Assembly (NCBI GenBank): GCA_050123335.1
Contig: JASFHH010000004.1
Location: forward strand, 7,969-71,968
DNA length: 64,000 bases
Direction of reading: 5' to 3'
From: JASFHF01 sp050123335
GTDB lineage: Bacteria; Pseudomonadota; Gammaproteobacteria; UBA12402
In this document: piece by piece, positions 7,884 to 16,891 of the stretch
Position numbering within the stretch: the stretch's first letter is position 1
How the letters are laid out: each line of letters starts with the position of its first letter
Notes under the pieces: generated by a model
Seen by the model: the letters and a program-made list of their open reading frames with translations, nothing else
What the model was told of the DNA's origin: nothing
Database searches by the model: none
Made by a program: the position numbers and the translations under genes

Positions 7884-7966
7884 GCGTCATCCCGCGGCTT
7901 GACCGCGGGATCCAGAAATAAACATGATTCGAAGCTGGATCCCGCGGTCAAGCCGCGGGATGACGC
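7884..7966. repeat. Palindromic repeat, copy 1 (32-bp arms)
   Basis: Arms 7884-7915 and 7935-7966 are perfect 32-bp inverted copies built on GTCATCCCGCGG...CGCGGGATCCAG, separated by 19 bases. Each arm is itself a hairpin (CCCGCGG/CCGCGGG). Related copies lie at 52555-52638, 56237-56266 (half copy, inside murF) and 61549-61643. It is far more GC-rich than its surroundings and could also act as a terminator for yjbQ. Confidence 0.9.
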
Positions 7967-7980
7967 AAGGAGAGAAAACA

Positions 7981-8757
7981 ATGGGTTATGGTACCAAATT
8001 TCTAGTTAGCTTAATTATTTTGTGCATAGCATTAATTTTTGGGTTATTTCCAATTTTAATTCGTGTAAACGGTTTAACTAAAAAAATATTATCCTATGGT
8101 GAATCTTTTGCTGGCGGAATTTTTTTGGGAGCAGGTCTAATTCATTTACTGCCTGATGCTCAGAATGGATTGCATGCAGTTTTCAAAAGTACTTATCCAT
8201 TAGCATTTGTACTTTGTGCTTTTACTATTTTAGCGTTGCGTATGATTGAAGAGGGCACCATTAAATTATTAGTTTGCCATAACGAAGCATGCAAGCATCC
8301 GCACTTACAACCATGGTTGGCATATTTGTTAGCAATTCTATTATCAATTCACTCGGTTATCGCAGGCATTGCGTTAGGTGTCGAAACTGCATTATCTACT
8401 TTTATTATCATTTTTATTGCAATAATTGCACATAAAGGTTCAGCAGCGTTTGCGCTGGGGGTTAGCATGCGCAAACAAGGATTAACTAAAAATATTATGC
8501 TTCAGTTGATGTTATTATTTTCTTTAATGACACCAATTGGAATTATTTTCGGGTCTTTTTTCGCACATTGTTTAGCTGCAAATTCTGGCCAATTTATTTC
8601 AGGAATTTTTAATGCAATTGCTGCCGGAACATTTATTTATATTGCTTTTCATATTGTTGATACTAAAGAGACTGAAGAATGCGTGCCGGTTTTACTACGA
8701 CTTGCATATTTTGCGTTAGGATTAATGGTAATGACTGCGATAGCTTTGTATATGTAA
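7981..8757 (+). CDS. ZIP family metal transporter
   Basis: The ATG at 7981 with AAGGAGAG upstream is chosen; an in-frame ATG further upstream lies inside the palindromic repeat. The 258-residue protein has about eight membrane segments. ZIP hallmarks are HSVIAGIALGV in helix 4 and AHKGSAAFALGV in helix 5, the metal-binding His positions of Zn/Fe importers, with GLIHLLPDAQ in the second helix. The usual Asp after the helix-4 His (HSxxDG) is replaced by Ala (HSVIAG), so metal preference may differ. It likely imports zinc or iron into the cytoplasm. Confidence 0.88.
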   Translation: MGYGTKFLVSLIILCIALIFGLFPILIRVNGLTKKILSYGESFAGGIFLGAGLIHLLPDAQNGLHAVFKSTYPLAFVLCAFTILALRMIEEGTIKLLVCHNEACKHPHLQPWLAYLLAILLSIHSVIAGIALGVETALSTFIIIFIAIIAHKGSAAFALGVSMRKQGLTKNIMLQLMLLFSLMTPIGIIFGSFFAHCLAANSGQFISGIFNAIAAGTFIYIAFHIVDTKETEECVPVLLRLAYFALGLMVMTAIALYM

Positions 8758-8775
8758 TCATCCAGGAGAAATAAA

Positions 8776-10074
8776 ATGAAAAACTTTTTACAACGTTATT
8801 TTAAACTAAAAGAAAATAATACTTCGATTCGTGTGGAATTGATTGCTGCTTTAACTACTTTTGTTACTATGGTATACATTATTTTTGTTAACCCAGAAAT
8901 TTTGTCACAAACCGGAATGGATACCAGTTCTGTTTTTGTTGCAACTTGCTTAGTCGCTGCCACGGGAAGTTTTTTAGTTGGAATTTTAGCAAATTATCCA
9001 ATAGCGTTAGCGCCAGGAATGGGGCTTAATGCTTATTTTGTATATATTATCGCACGGCATGCAGGATTTAATTGGCAATCAGCGCTTGGCGCAATGTTGA
9101 TTACTGGAATTTTATTTATTTTGTTAGTGATATTTAGGTTGCATCGCAAAATTATTGCCGCAATTCCACATACTTTAATTCTTGGTATTATTATCGGTAT
9201 GGGCTTGCTGATTGCTTTAGTTGGCTTGCAAAATATGCAATTAATTATGCATCACCCGCATGAATGGTTTCATTTTGGCTCGCCGCAATTATGGCCAGTG
9301 CTATTATTTTTATTTGGCTTAGTTGTGATTGTGGTATTACATCATTTTAAAATATTAGGTGGAATTTTAATTAGCATTTTAACCGTAACTGCGCTGAGTT
9401 TATTATTTGGTATCAGCAAATTTCATGGTATAATTTCATTACCACCAAGTATCAAGCCAACCTTATTTTCTTTCAATTTGCATCAATTATTTAATTTAAC
9501 TGGTTTAGGAATAATTTGTGCTTTCTTTATTGCAGGTTTATTCGACTTTTCTGGTGTAACTATGGGGATTTTAAAACAAACCAAAATCCCTAAACAGTAT
9601 GATTACCAACCAAGATTTGCTAAAGCATTATTATCCGACGGCATTGCAACTTTATTGTGTGGCTGTTTTGGTAGTTCTGGAACCACAGCGTATCTGGAAA
9701 ACTCTGCTGGTATTCATGCTGGTGGACGTACTGGTTTAACCGCAGTAATTATTGCAATTTTATTTTTATTGGTGTTGTTTTTTGCGCCGCTAACCAAAAC
9801 CATTCCTGTGTGTGCTACAGCCGCACCATTGATTTTTATTGGTTATCATATGGCAAAACATGTTCTTGAGATTAATTGGTCGGATTTAACTGACTTCATT
9901 CCAACATTGGTCATTGCAGCAATTATACCATATGCTGGTTCTGTTGCTGATGGAGCAGGAGCTGGTTTTATTATGTATATAATTTTAAAGCTAATTATGC
10001 GAAAAACTGTAGATATAAATCCTACATTGATTATATTTGGCTTAATTTTTGTAATTTATTTTTTGGGGACTTAA
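8776..10074 (+). CDS. AzgA-type purine (hypoxanthine/guanine) permease
   Basis: A 432-residue NCS2-superfamily permease. The N-terminus RVELIAALTTFVTMVYIIFVNP and the TM1 region GMGLNAYF are characteristic of the AzgA/GhxP subfamily of proton-coupled adenine, hypoxanthine or guanine transporters. The substrate motif GCFGSSGTTAYLENSAGIHAGGRTG (split here for length; near residue 295) is complete. GGAGAAATAAA precedes the start. It follows the ZIP gene by 18 bases and precedes the UPF0173 gene by three, so the three are likely one transcript. Purine scavenging fits a host-associated life. Confidence 0.9.
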   Translation: MKNFLQRYFKLKENNTSIRVELIAALTTFVTMVYIIFVNPEILSQTGMDTSSVFVATCLVAATGSFLVGILANYPIALAPGMGLNAYFVYIIARHAGFNWQSALGAMLITGILFILLVIFRLHRKIIAAIPHTLILGIIIGMGLLIALVGLQNMQLIMHHPHEWFHFGSPQLWPVLLFLFGLVVIVVLHHFKILGGILISILTVTALSLLFGISKFHGIISLPPSIKPTLFSFNLHQLFNLTGLGIICAFFIAGLFDFSGVTMGILKQTKIPKQYDYQPRFAKALLSDGIATLLCGCFGSSGTTAYLENSAGIHAGGRTGLTAVIIAILFLLVLFFAPLTKTIPVCATAAPLIFIGYHMAKHVLEINWSDLTDFIPTLVIAAIIPYAGSVADGAGAGFIMYIILKLIMRKTVDINPTLIIFGLIFVIYFLGT

Positions 10075-10077
10075 AAT

Positions 10078-10737
10078 ATGAAATTGAAATTTTTAGCGCA
10101 TGCCGCTTTTTTGTTAACTTCTGACAGAGATACTAAAATTTTAATTGATCCATATGAACCAGGAGGATTCGATGGCGCAATAAATTATCAACCCATTAAT
10201 GAATCAGTAGATGCAATAGTGATTAGCCATCAGCATGCAGATCATAATTATATTGCACCGCATCATCAAAATGCTACGGTTTTCGATCAAGTTGGTGAAT
10301 TTGAATTTAATGACATAAAAATTTTAGGTTTTCATTCTTATCATGATGATGAAAAGGGTAAGAAACGAGGAGAAAACATAATTTTTGTAATTAAAATTGA
10401 CGATGTTACGATTTGTCATTTAGGAGATTTGGGGCATAAATTATCTGTTGCTGATGCTGAATTAATAGGAGAAATTGATATTTTATTAGTGCCGGTTGGC
10501 GGTGTATACACTATAGATGCAGAAACAGCAACCGAAGTTATGCATACTTTAAAACCAAAAGTTTGCATTCCAATGCATTACAAAAGCGATAAAATTACAA
10601 TTGATCTTGCACCTGTTAATGATTTTCTTGCTGATAAAAACAATGTAAAAATGCTGCAGCAAGCAGAAATTGAATTAGAATATAATAATTTACCGCATGA
10701 ACCGGAAATTTGGGTGTTAGAACAAGCAAAAGCATAA
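10078..10737 (+). CDS. UPF0173 metal-dependent hydrolase (MBL fold)
   Basis: A 219-residue metallo-beta-lactamase-fold protein. The metal motif is HQHADH (about residue 51), followed by the second-shell His in FHSYHDDEKG, the GDLGH motif (about 120) and the late PMHYKSD His (about 166). This order and length match the UPF0173/YtkL family. Substrate is unknown. It sits three bases after the purine permease and nine bases before the Cys-rich small protein, suggesting co-transcription. Confidence 0.9.
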   Translation: MKLKFLAHAAFLLTSDRDTKILIDPYEPGGFDGAINYQPINESVDAIVISHQHADHNYIAPHHQNATVFDQVGEFEFNDIKILGFHSYHDDEKGKKRGENIIFVIKIDDVTICHLGDLGHKLSVADAELIGEIDILLVPVGGVYTIDAETATEVMHTLKPKVCIPMHYKSDKITIDLAPVNDFLADKNNVKMLQQAEIELEYNNLPHEPEIWVLEQAKA

Positions 10738-10746
10738 TAGGAGATA

Positions 10747-10953
10747 ATGATGGAATGCATAAAAGATCGTAACAAAAAACACTGTAATTGTAGTTATGAA
10801 CCTTGTCCGCGCAAAGGCATGTGCTGCGAATGTTTGCGGCATCATTTAAGTAATAATCAATTGCCAGCATGTTGTTTTCCTGATGACATCGAAAAAACTT
10901 ATGACCGCAGCATTGAAAAGTTTATTGAAGCTTATCAAAACAAAAATAAATAA
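10747..10953 (+). CDS. Small Cys-rich protein, DUF6485-like (68 aa)
   Basis: A 68-residue cytosolic protein with a Cys pattern, CNCSYEPCPRKGMCCECLRHH, followed by LPACCFP, typical of the DUF6485 family, which is often found as a short stand-alone gene. The cysteines suggest metal binding; no function is known. AGGAGATA precedes the start and only nine bases separate it from the hydrolase, so it ends the ZIP-purine permease-hydrolase transcript. It converges with the HAD gene. Confidence 0.8.
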   Translation: MMECIKDRNKKHCNCSYEPCPRKGMCCECLRHHLSNNQLPACCFPDDIEKTYDRSIEKFIEAYQNKNK

Positions 10954-10968
10954 TGCTAGACAAAAATA

Positions 10969-11688
10969 CTATGATGTAAAAGATGCAATAATTGATACTA
11001 CTTCCTCAACTGAATGCGCCCGATAATCTGGCTGCATCTCCCAAAGATCTGGATTAGCGCCACTATAACATGCTGCAATATTTACAACACGTAATTGATT
11101 TTTATCATTGCGTAACATCTTTTCTGCATTCCGTGCAAATTGTGTGTCTTCATGATGATCTCCAATATATATAATAGTTCCTGTTGCAGGCACTTTCATT
11201 TGTTGCAAACAATATGCAAAACTTTCCGGATCTGGTTTTGGTTGATTAATTGCTTTAGTGTTATAACCAACAATGTAAGCAAAATAATTTAATAATTGAC
11301 GTTGCTGCAAGTCTTTTTCGATAAGCTGTGCGCAATTGAGCGAACAAATTCCTTGAGGAATAGGGGAGAGATTGCTAATTAATTGTGGAATACCATCAAA
11401 CATTTCTACTGGGGTTTGGTTTTTTAATTGGAATTCACTCCATAGCGCTCCAGCTTCATTAATTTGTTGCTCTGATAAACCAAAATGCTCCTTATAAAAA
11501 TGACGCCAATTAGTAGCGGAACATGTAATATCTCTATATTTTTCTATGGAGGATAATGCTAACGGCCACTCGTTATTTGAAGTAATATAATTAAGATGCA
11601 GCAGAATTTCCCTAGTTGCCATAAGGTTTTTGTGGGTGCTATCTACTAAAGTACCATCATAATCCCATAATATTGCTGAAATGGTCAT
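10969..11688 (-). CDS. HAD-superfamily phosphatase
   Basis: A 239-residue haloacid-dehalogenase hydrolase. Motif I is WDYDGTLVDS near the N-terminus (nucleophile Asp and acid Asp), motif II is the Ser of GICSLN, motif III the Lys in NQPKPDPESF, and motif IV the acidic IGDHHEDTQFA. A helical cap of about 90 residues after motif I resembles phosphoglycolate-phosphatase-like subfamily I. The substrate cannot be assigned. It is monocistronic and converges with the DUF6485-like gene 15 bases away. Confidence 0.85.
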   Translation of the reverse strand: MTISAILWDYDGTLVDSTHKNLMATREILLHLNYITSNNEWPLALSSIEKYRDITCSATNWRHFYKEHFGLSEQQINEAGALWSEFQLKNQTPVEMFDGIPQLISNLSPIPQGICSLNCAQLIEKDLQQRQLLNYFAYIVGYNTKAINQPKPDPESFAYCLQQMKVPATGTIIYIGDHHEDTQFARNAEKMLRNDKNQLRVVNIAACYSGANPDLWEMQPDYRAHSVEEVVSIIASFTS

Positions 11689-11815
11689 ATTATCTTTCCA
11701 ATATCAATGAAACTGTGTATTTTATCACTAATTATATGTAATAACAAATGAGATTTTGGTTCCAAAGTGGAGCAAAAAAATGTATCATGAGGCCTAGTAA
11801 AAAAGAGAATTAATT

Positions 11816-12829
11816 ATGAAAAACAAACCATTAAACATTTTTAACGCCACTATACAGCCTGGTGAAGTTGCTTCTTTAGCATTTCCGATGCCGGAAATTT
11901 CCAGTTATGCACCAATATACATGCCAATCAAAGTTGTTCATGGTAAACAAACAGGGCCTACTTTATTAGTTTTAGCTGCTATTCACGGTGACGAATTAAA
12001 CGGCACAGAAATAGTAAATCGTCTTCTGGGGCTTTCTTTGCTAAAAAAATTAACTGGTACTTTAATAATGATTCCTGTATTCAATGTGTATGGATACATT
12101 ACTAGATCAAGATATTTAACTGATGGTTTAGAGCTTGATAAAGCATTTCCTGGTCGTGCTACCGGCTCACATGCTGCAAGATTGGCACATTTATTCACTT
12201 CAGAAATCTTATCTCAAGTAGATTATTGCATCGATTTAAGAACAGGAGCGATCAATCATAGCAATTTACCACAAATTTATATTAATCCTGAAATCAAACA
12301 CAACGAACAATTAGCCAGTGCTTTTAAAGCGCCGGTGATTTGCCATGTAAAAGCAGAAAAAAATACATTGCGTGCAACTGCAAGCAAAAAAAATATTCCA
12401 TACTTGGTTTATGAAGCAGGTGAGGCACTGCGTTTCGATGAGCGTGCCATTAAAGTTGGTTTAAAAGGAATAACTAATGTATTACGCCATTTAAAAATGC
12501 TCCCAGAATTAAATAAACCAAAACAAAAAACAGCTACTTCATTTGTTGTTGAAAGTTATAATTGGATAAGAGCACCGAAGAGCGGCACCGCTTATTCTAA
12601 TATTAAATTGGGCCAAAAGGTTTCAGAAAAAGAACAAATAGCTATTATTAAAGATCCATTTGGGTCATCTGATAATGTATATGTTCGCGCCCCCCATGAT
12701 GGCATCATTGTTGGTAAAAATAATCTTCCATTAGTTCACGAAGGTGAAACTTTATTTCAAATTGCAATCTTTAAAAAAGGAAAAGAAGTTGCAGCCAAAC
12801 TAAAAGAATGGAAAGAGGTTAACGCATAA
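11816..12829 (+). CDS. Succinylglutamate desuccinylase/aspartoacylase family protein
   Basis: A 337-residue zinc hydrolase of the AstE/AspA branch of the M14 fold. The metal motif HGDELNGTE (about residue 55) supplies His and Glu ligands, the R-x-G motif appears as DLRTGAINHS, and a late Glu is in YEAGEALRF. The C-terminal barrel-like domain (about 240-337) contains APKSGTAYSNIKLGQKV and APHDGIIVG, as in many stand-alone members that act on unknown acylated amino acids. The following MFS gene starts eight bases later, so hydrolysis of an imported acyl amino acid is plausible but unproven. Confidence 0.85.
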   Translation: MKNKPLNIFNATIQPGEVASLAFPMPEISSYAPIYMPIKVVHGKQTGPTLLVLAAIHGDELNGTEIVNRLLGLSLLKKLTGTLIMIPVFNVYGYITRSRYLTDGLELDKAFPGRATGSHAARLAHLFTSEILSQVDYCIDLRTGAINHSNLPQIYINPEIKHNEQLASAFKAPVICHVKAEKNTLRATASKKNIPYLVYEAGEALRFDERAIKVGLKGITNVLRHLKMLPELNKPKQKTATSFVVESYNWIRAPKSGTAYSNIKLGQKVSEKEQIAIIKDPFGSSDNVYVRAPHDGIIVGKNNLPLVHEGETLFQIAIFKKGKEVAAKLKEWKEVNA

Positions 12830-12837
12830 GCAATATA

Positions 12838-14124
12838 ATGCAGCAATCAAATGATAAGATCACAATTCTTGGATGTTTTATTTGGCTTTTAGCCGCTTCA
12901 TTTTTTTTGTATGAATTTTTTCTACGTACTTTCATTGGAACAATTGCTGATGAAATTACAAGTTCTTTGCATTTAGGCGCAGAACAATTATCCCTAATAG
13001 GTGCAGCATATTTTGTTACTTATGGAATTATGCAAGCGTTTGTTGGTGTACTAATTGACTCATTCGGGATAAAAAAATTACTAGCAGCAGCCACTTTTAT
13101 TTGTGTAGCAGGAGTTTTTCTCTTTACGTTTGCACAGGGATTTATTCTATTACTAATAGCACGTTTATTAATGGGTTTTGGTTCGGCATTTGGTTTTGTG
13201 AGTTTATTAATGTTGTCACTTAATTGGTTTCCGCATAAACATTTTGGATTTATTGCGGGTTTGTCGCAACTTTTAGGCGCAGTAGGGCCTTTGTTAGCTG
13301 GTGCACCATTAGTCATTTTGCTTACAAGTTTACATAATAATTGGCGTATTGTGTTAGGAGGTATTGGTGTTACAGGATTATTGATTGGGTGTTTAATATG
13401 GATTTTTGTTAGAGATTTTCCAAAAAATGTAGATAATAAAATCATTTATTTAAATAAGGAAAAACCCATATATAAAAAATTAATTAATTTATTCCGCAAT
13501 ACTCAAGCATGGTTAATAATTATATATGCAACTTTAGCAAATTCTAGTTTGGCAATATTGGGCATAGTGTGGGGCACAACGTATTTAGAAACTCATAATT
13601 TCTCGCAGAAAAATGCAGCTTTGGTATCCTCGTTAATTTGGGCAGGATATGCGATAGGTTGTCCCATACTAGGGTTTATCTCTGATTTTTTGAAACAACG
13701 CAAATTACCCATGTTAATATGTGCTTCTTTAGGGCTTGTTGCAAGTATTTTCACAATTTACACCCCAATTAATAATATATATATTTTTTCTTTAATATTT
13801 TTCTGTTTAGGAATCGCAGGATCTGGACAAAGCTTAGCTTTTGCAATCATGTCAGAACGCATCCGACCAGAAACTCATGCAACGGGTTTTGGTATAAATA
13901 ATGGACTGCTTATGTTATCCACAACGTTGTTGATTCCATTGTTCGGATTATTTATTAAATTGTCGCAACCGCACGCTAGTATGAAATATCAGTCAGAAAA
14001 TTTTATTTTGGGGTTAAGCATGATGCTTGTAATATATATAGTTGCAATTACAATATGTTTCTTTATTAAAGAAACATATTGTAGACAGCAAACTATTCCT
14101 GTTAAATTGGATACAGAAAAATAA
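12838..14124 (+). CDS. MFS transporter, first of a tandem pair
   Basis: A 428-residue major facilitator protein of about twelve helices, starting with a FFLYEFFLRTFIGTI segment in helix 1 and carrying GVLIDSFGIKKLL and GFISDFLKQRKL as the two motif A loops, plus ARLLMGFGSAFGFVSLL in helix 4. It is closely related to the next gene, whose ATG overlaps this stop by one base (TAATG), so the pair arose by tandem duplication and is translationally coupled. This MFS group is expanded in Legionella and Coxiella relatives; substrates may be amino acids or peptides. The aspartoacylase-family gene lies just upstream. Confidence 0.88.
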   Translation: MQQSNDKITILGCFIWLLAASFFLYEFFLRTFIGTIADEITSSLHLGAEQLSLIGAAYFVTYGIMQAFVGVLIDSFGIKKLLAAATFICVAGVFLFTFAQGFILLLIARLLMGFGSAFGFVSLLMLSLNWFPHKHFGFIAGLSQLLGAVGPLLAGAPLVILLTSLHNNWRIVLGGIGVTGLLIGCLIWIFVRDFPKNVDNKIIYLNKEKPIYKKLINLFRNTQAWLIIIYATLANSSLAILGIVWGTTYLETHNFSQKNAALVSSLIWAGYAIGCPILGFISDFLKQRKLPMLICASLGLVASIFTIYTPINNIYIFSLIFFCLGIAGSGQSLAFAIMSERIRPETHATGFGINNGLLMLSTTLLIPLFGLFIKLSQPHASMKYQSENFILGLSMMLVIYIVAITICFFIKETYCRQQTIPVKLDTEK

Positions 14125-15437
14125 TGAATATTTTTTTAAACAAAACACAAACAAAAATTTCTTTACTAGGCTGTTTTATTTGGTCGCTAGCTGCATTGTT
14201 TTTCTTATATGAATTTTTTCTGCGTACTTTTTTAGGAAGTATTGTTCATGAAATCACAATCGCATTAAAAGTTAACGCCGAACAATTGTCATACATAGAT
14301 GCAGGTTATTATTTAACTTATGGTTTGCTGCAAATCCCTGTCGGCATTTTAGTTGATAAATATGGAGCAAGATTATTATTAACTATTTTTAGTTTCGTGT
14401 GTGCATTAGGGGTTTTCGTTTTTTGTTTCGCACATGGCCTCGCTACTGGAATAATAGGGCGCTTTTTAATGGGCGCCGGTTCAGCATTTGCTTTTATATG
14501 TTTATTAAATCTGACTTTAAACTGGTTTCCGCAAAAAATTATGGGATTTATTTTTGGATTAGCTCAATTTCTAGGTGCTATTGGCCCAACAATAGCTGGA
14601 GCGCCTTTGGTTATATTATTATATAAAATGCACGATAATTGGCGTTTAGTGTTTTTTTTAATAGGGCTTGTTGGCATATTGCTTGCCATTCTTATCGGAA
14701 TATTTGTTCGCAATAAACCAAAATCATTTAAGTTACAATTAAAGTTCCTAAGCAAATCATCATCTTTAATGAAAAGACTAATTACGCTTGTGAAAAATCC
14801 ACAAGCATGGTGGATTGTTCTATATTCAGCAGCAAATTACGTAGCGCTCGCTTTTTTAGGAACACTATGGGGTACCACTTATATAGAAACCAGAGGCATT
14901 AGTCACGAAACAGCAGCATTTATTTCGTCAATGGTATGGTTTGGATTGGCATTTGGTTGTCCGTTTTTCGGTGCAATTTCAGATATTATCAAGCGAAGGA
15001 AAACCACCTTAATCGCAAGTGCAATTTTAGGCATCTGTATGGTTTTAGCGATAATATACTGTCCGATAAATAGCAAAATAATATTTGCTTTATTATTCTT
15101 TGGATTAGGAGTTGCGGGATCAGGCCAAAGCGTTGCGTTTACCACAATCGCTGAACACGTTGAAGTAAATTTGCATGCTACAGCTCTAGGATTTAATAAT
15201 GCGGGGATAGCTTTCGCCAACACGATGATGATTCCCTTAATTACTGCTTTAATTCAATTATCATTTCATCAGCATTATGTAACTGGCAGACAAATTTATC
15301 ATCAATCTAATTTTACTCTGAGCTTGTTATCCCTAGCTACATTATTTTTAATTTCATTAATCGTTGCTATTTTTGGGATCAAAGAAACATTTTGTCGCCA
15401 ACAAAAAGAGTTTTTTAAGTTGCGGATCGTGCCTTGA
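14124..15437 (+). CDS. MFS transporter, second of a tandem pair
   Basis: A 437-residue paralogue of the preceding transporter. It shares the helix-1 signature FFLYEFFLRTFLGSIV, the motif A loops GILVDKYGARLLL and GAISDIIKRRKT, and the helix 11 region GVAGSGQSVAFTT with the same spacing. The two proteins diverge mainly in the central loop and the tail, both ending with an ETFCRQQ or ETYCRQQ sequence. The start overlaps the upstream stop by one base. Tandem paralogues that keep all motifs suggest different substrate specificity rather than redundancy. Confidence 0.88.
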   Translation: MNIFLNKTQTKISLLGCFIWSLAALFFLYEFFLRTFLGSIVHEITIALKVNAEQLSYIDAGYYLTYGLLQIPVGILVDKYGARLLLTIFSFVCALGVFVFCFAHGLATGIIGRFLMGAGSAFAFICLLNLTLNWFPQKIMGFIFGLAQFLGAIGPTIAGAPLVILLYKMHDNWRLVFFLIGLVGILLAILIGIFVRNKPKSFKLQLKFLSKSSSLMKRLITLVKNPQAWWIVLYSAANYVALAFLGTLWGTTYIETRGISHETAAFISSMVWFGLAFGCPFFGAISDIIKRRKTTLIASAILGICMVLAIIYCPINSKIIFALLFFGLGVAGSGQSVAFTTIAEHVEVNLHATALGFNNAGIAFANTMMIPLITALIQLSFHQHYVTGRQIYHQSNFTLSLLSLATLFLISLIVAIFGIKETFCRQQKEFFKLRIVP

Positions 15438-15555
15438 AAAACATACATTAATGTTTTATTTTAAAAAAACTTCATATATTTATGATTTTAAACGCTTTTT
15501 AATATAAGAGAAGAAAAACATTGATCGGCGATCAATAAAAGTTAAAAATATATAT

Positions 15556-15834
15556 ATGCTTAAAAACTATTTTACCAATGCTATGATCTGCGCCGCAGTA
15601 ACATTTCTAGTTACCGGGGTATTAGCCTTTATACCATTAGTATTTTCAATTGTCATTCTAATAATTTTAAGCATTCTCTGGCTATTTTTTAGCACAGTTG
15701 GTTGGTTATCTGTAACAATCTCAATTATAGCGTTAATTGCAGCTATCTTATTTTGTCTGCCATTTATTACCGCTTTAATCGCTGGAATAGTAGGTTTTAT
15801 TTGTGGAATTTTTAATGTAAAAAGCGCTGAATAG
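15556..15834 (+). CDS. Small hydrophobic membrane protein (92 aa)
   Basis: A 92-residue protein made almost wholly of three hydrophobic segments (about 10-30, 30-50 and 55-85), with a short charged C-terminus VKSAE. No family is recognised. The Shine-Dalgarno is weak (AAAAGTTAAAAATAT before the ATG). It stands alone 118 bases after the MFS pair. The composition supports a real inner-membrane protein, but the function is unknown. Confidence 0.5.
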   Translation: MLKNYFTNAMICAAVTFLVTGVLAFIPLVFSIVILIILSILWLFFSTVGWLSVTISIIALIAAILFCLPFITALIAGIVGFICGIFNVKSAE

Positions 15835-16182
15835 GATGTTTATGAACCAAACCCGACAAATTTTGCACTTTTGCGTGTAAGCGCTTGATTTTATTACCAA
15901 AAGCCACCAACATAAACTTTCGGTTTGATCTTTAACCCATTGATTAATTTGGATATTCTAAATTGAACCGGTTTATGATGTTTAACACGATTTTTGCCCG
16001 GTAAACTATAAGCATTAATCTAAATAATAAATATAGTGATGGCAATTTTTTTTAGAAATGCTATCCTTAACGTTGCATGATTTCTAAGCCATTCGTTTTG
16101 ATCACTTCGAAAGTTAGTTTTTCAAAAATCAGAAAGCCTAAGTTATTAAGCAGTATTTTATTTTTAAAAAAGAGAGATATTT
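15835..16182. other. Intergenic region before the RRM gene
   Basis: No gene is seen in these 348 bases. An 8-bp inverted repeat (TTAGAAAT ... ATTTCTAA, about 16052-16086) lies about 100 bases before the RRM start and could be part of its 5' untranslated region; RRM proteins of this type are often cold-regulated through long leaders. A GAGAG box precedes the ATG at 16183. Confidence 0.4.
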
Positions 16183-16455
16183 ATGAAAAAATTATATGTT
16201 GGTAATTTACCTTATTCAGTTACAGAAGAAAGTCTTGAATCGTTATTTTCACAATTTGGACAGGTTGAAAGTGTTGTCATTATCAAAGAAAGAGAAACAG
16301 GCCGCACAAAGGGGTTCGGCTTTGTGGAATTTAAAAAACAAGCCGATGCTGAATCTGCCTTAGAATTAAATGGGAAAGATTTTGAAGGTCGTCTATTAAA
16401 AGTTAATATGGCTAAACCAAAAGAATCTAGTGCTGGAAGAGGGCGTCGTTGGTAA
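16183..16455 (+). CDS. RNA-binding protein with single RRM domain
   Basis: A 90-residue protein consisting of one RNA recognition motif. RNP-2 is LYVGNL (residues 4-9) and RNP-1 is KGFGFVEF (about 45-52), both with the aromatic residues that stack on RNA. A short Arg/Gly tail (GRGRRW) follows. Small single-RRM proteins are found in cyanobacteria and many Gammaproteobacteria, including Legionella relatives, and probably act as RNA chaperones. The gene is monocistronic and forms the left neighbour of the mobile element. Confidence 0.93.
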   Translation: MKKLYVGNLPYSVTEESLESLFSQFGQVESVVIIKERETGRTKGFGFVEFKKQADAESALELNGKDFEGRLLKVNMAKPKESSAGRGRRW

Positions 16456-16522
16456 CAAGGAAGATGGATGGGATTGGGAAAAGATGAAGATTGTAGGTTG
16501 AACCAACATATAGAGCGGTTTT

Positions 16523-16539
16523 GCCCTTGAATTCAGGGC
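16523..16539 (+). terminator. Short hairpin after the RRM gene
   Basis: GCCCT (16523-16527) pairs with AGGGC (16535-16539) around TTGAATTC. It lies 68 bases after the RRM stop. No T run follows, so a role as terminator is weakly supported. Confidence 0.25.
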
Positions 16540-16553
16540 CACTTAACCCATAT

Positions 16554-16576
16554 TATCTCCGATAAGTTTTCTTATC
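16554..16576. repeat. Left end repeat of the mobile element
   Basis: TATCTCCGATAAG (16554-16566) is the exact reverse complement of 23414-23426. Together with the following TTTTCTTATC it also forms a local palindrome, GATAAG-TTTT-CTTATC (16561-16576), the kind of paired half-site bound by tyrosine recombinases. Confidence 0.7.
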
Positions 16577-16891
16577 TACTACAAATATTTATATCGTAAT
16601 TATAGTAATAAAAGTTGTTGATTTTTATTTTTTAGTTACTTAGAATACGCATTATCTTAATAATTTTTATTATAGTAATCTTAGTACTTAAAGTATAAAT
16701 ATATTAAGAAATGTGTTTATTGGCTGTTTAAAAAAATAATAATTTTTGATGAGATACGGTAATGTGCTGATGATTAATCAGTGGCTTAAAAAGTGTTAAG
16801 AAGTCAAGGCTCCCCGAGTGGAACTAATGTTAGAGTATTGACATAACGAAAATAGCACTCGGAAGCTTTGGATAAATGGGATCCATTATAG
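16577..16891. other. AT-rich left subterminal region with a stable hairpin
   Basis: No gene is visible. The region holds two direct copies of ATTATAGTAAT (near 16597 and 16669), which could be recombinase or accessory binding sites. A two-part hairpin follows: AAGGCT (16806-16811) with AGCTTT (16864-16869), and CCGAGTG (16814-16820) with CACTCGG (16856-16862). It sits 23 bases before the first recombinase gene and may control it. Confidence 0.4.

Noticed and set aside
7924..7980. Longer ZIP protein starting in the palindromic repeat
   Set aside because: The extra residues are the repeat in translation; the ATG at 7981 has AAGGAGAG.
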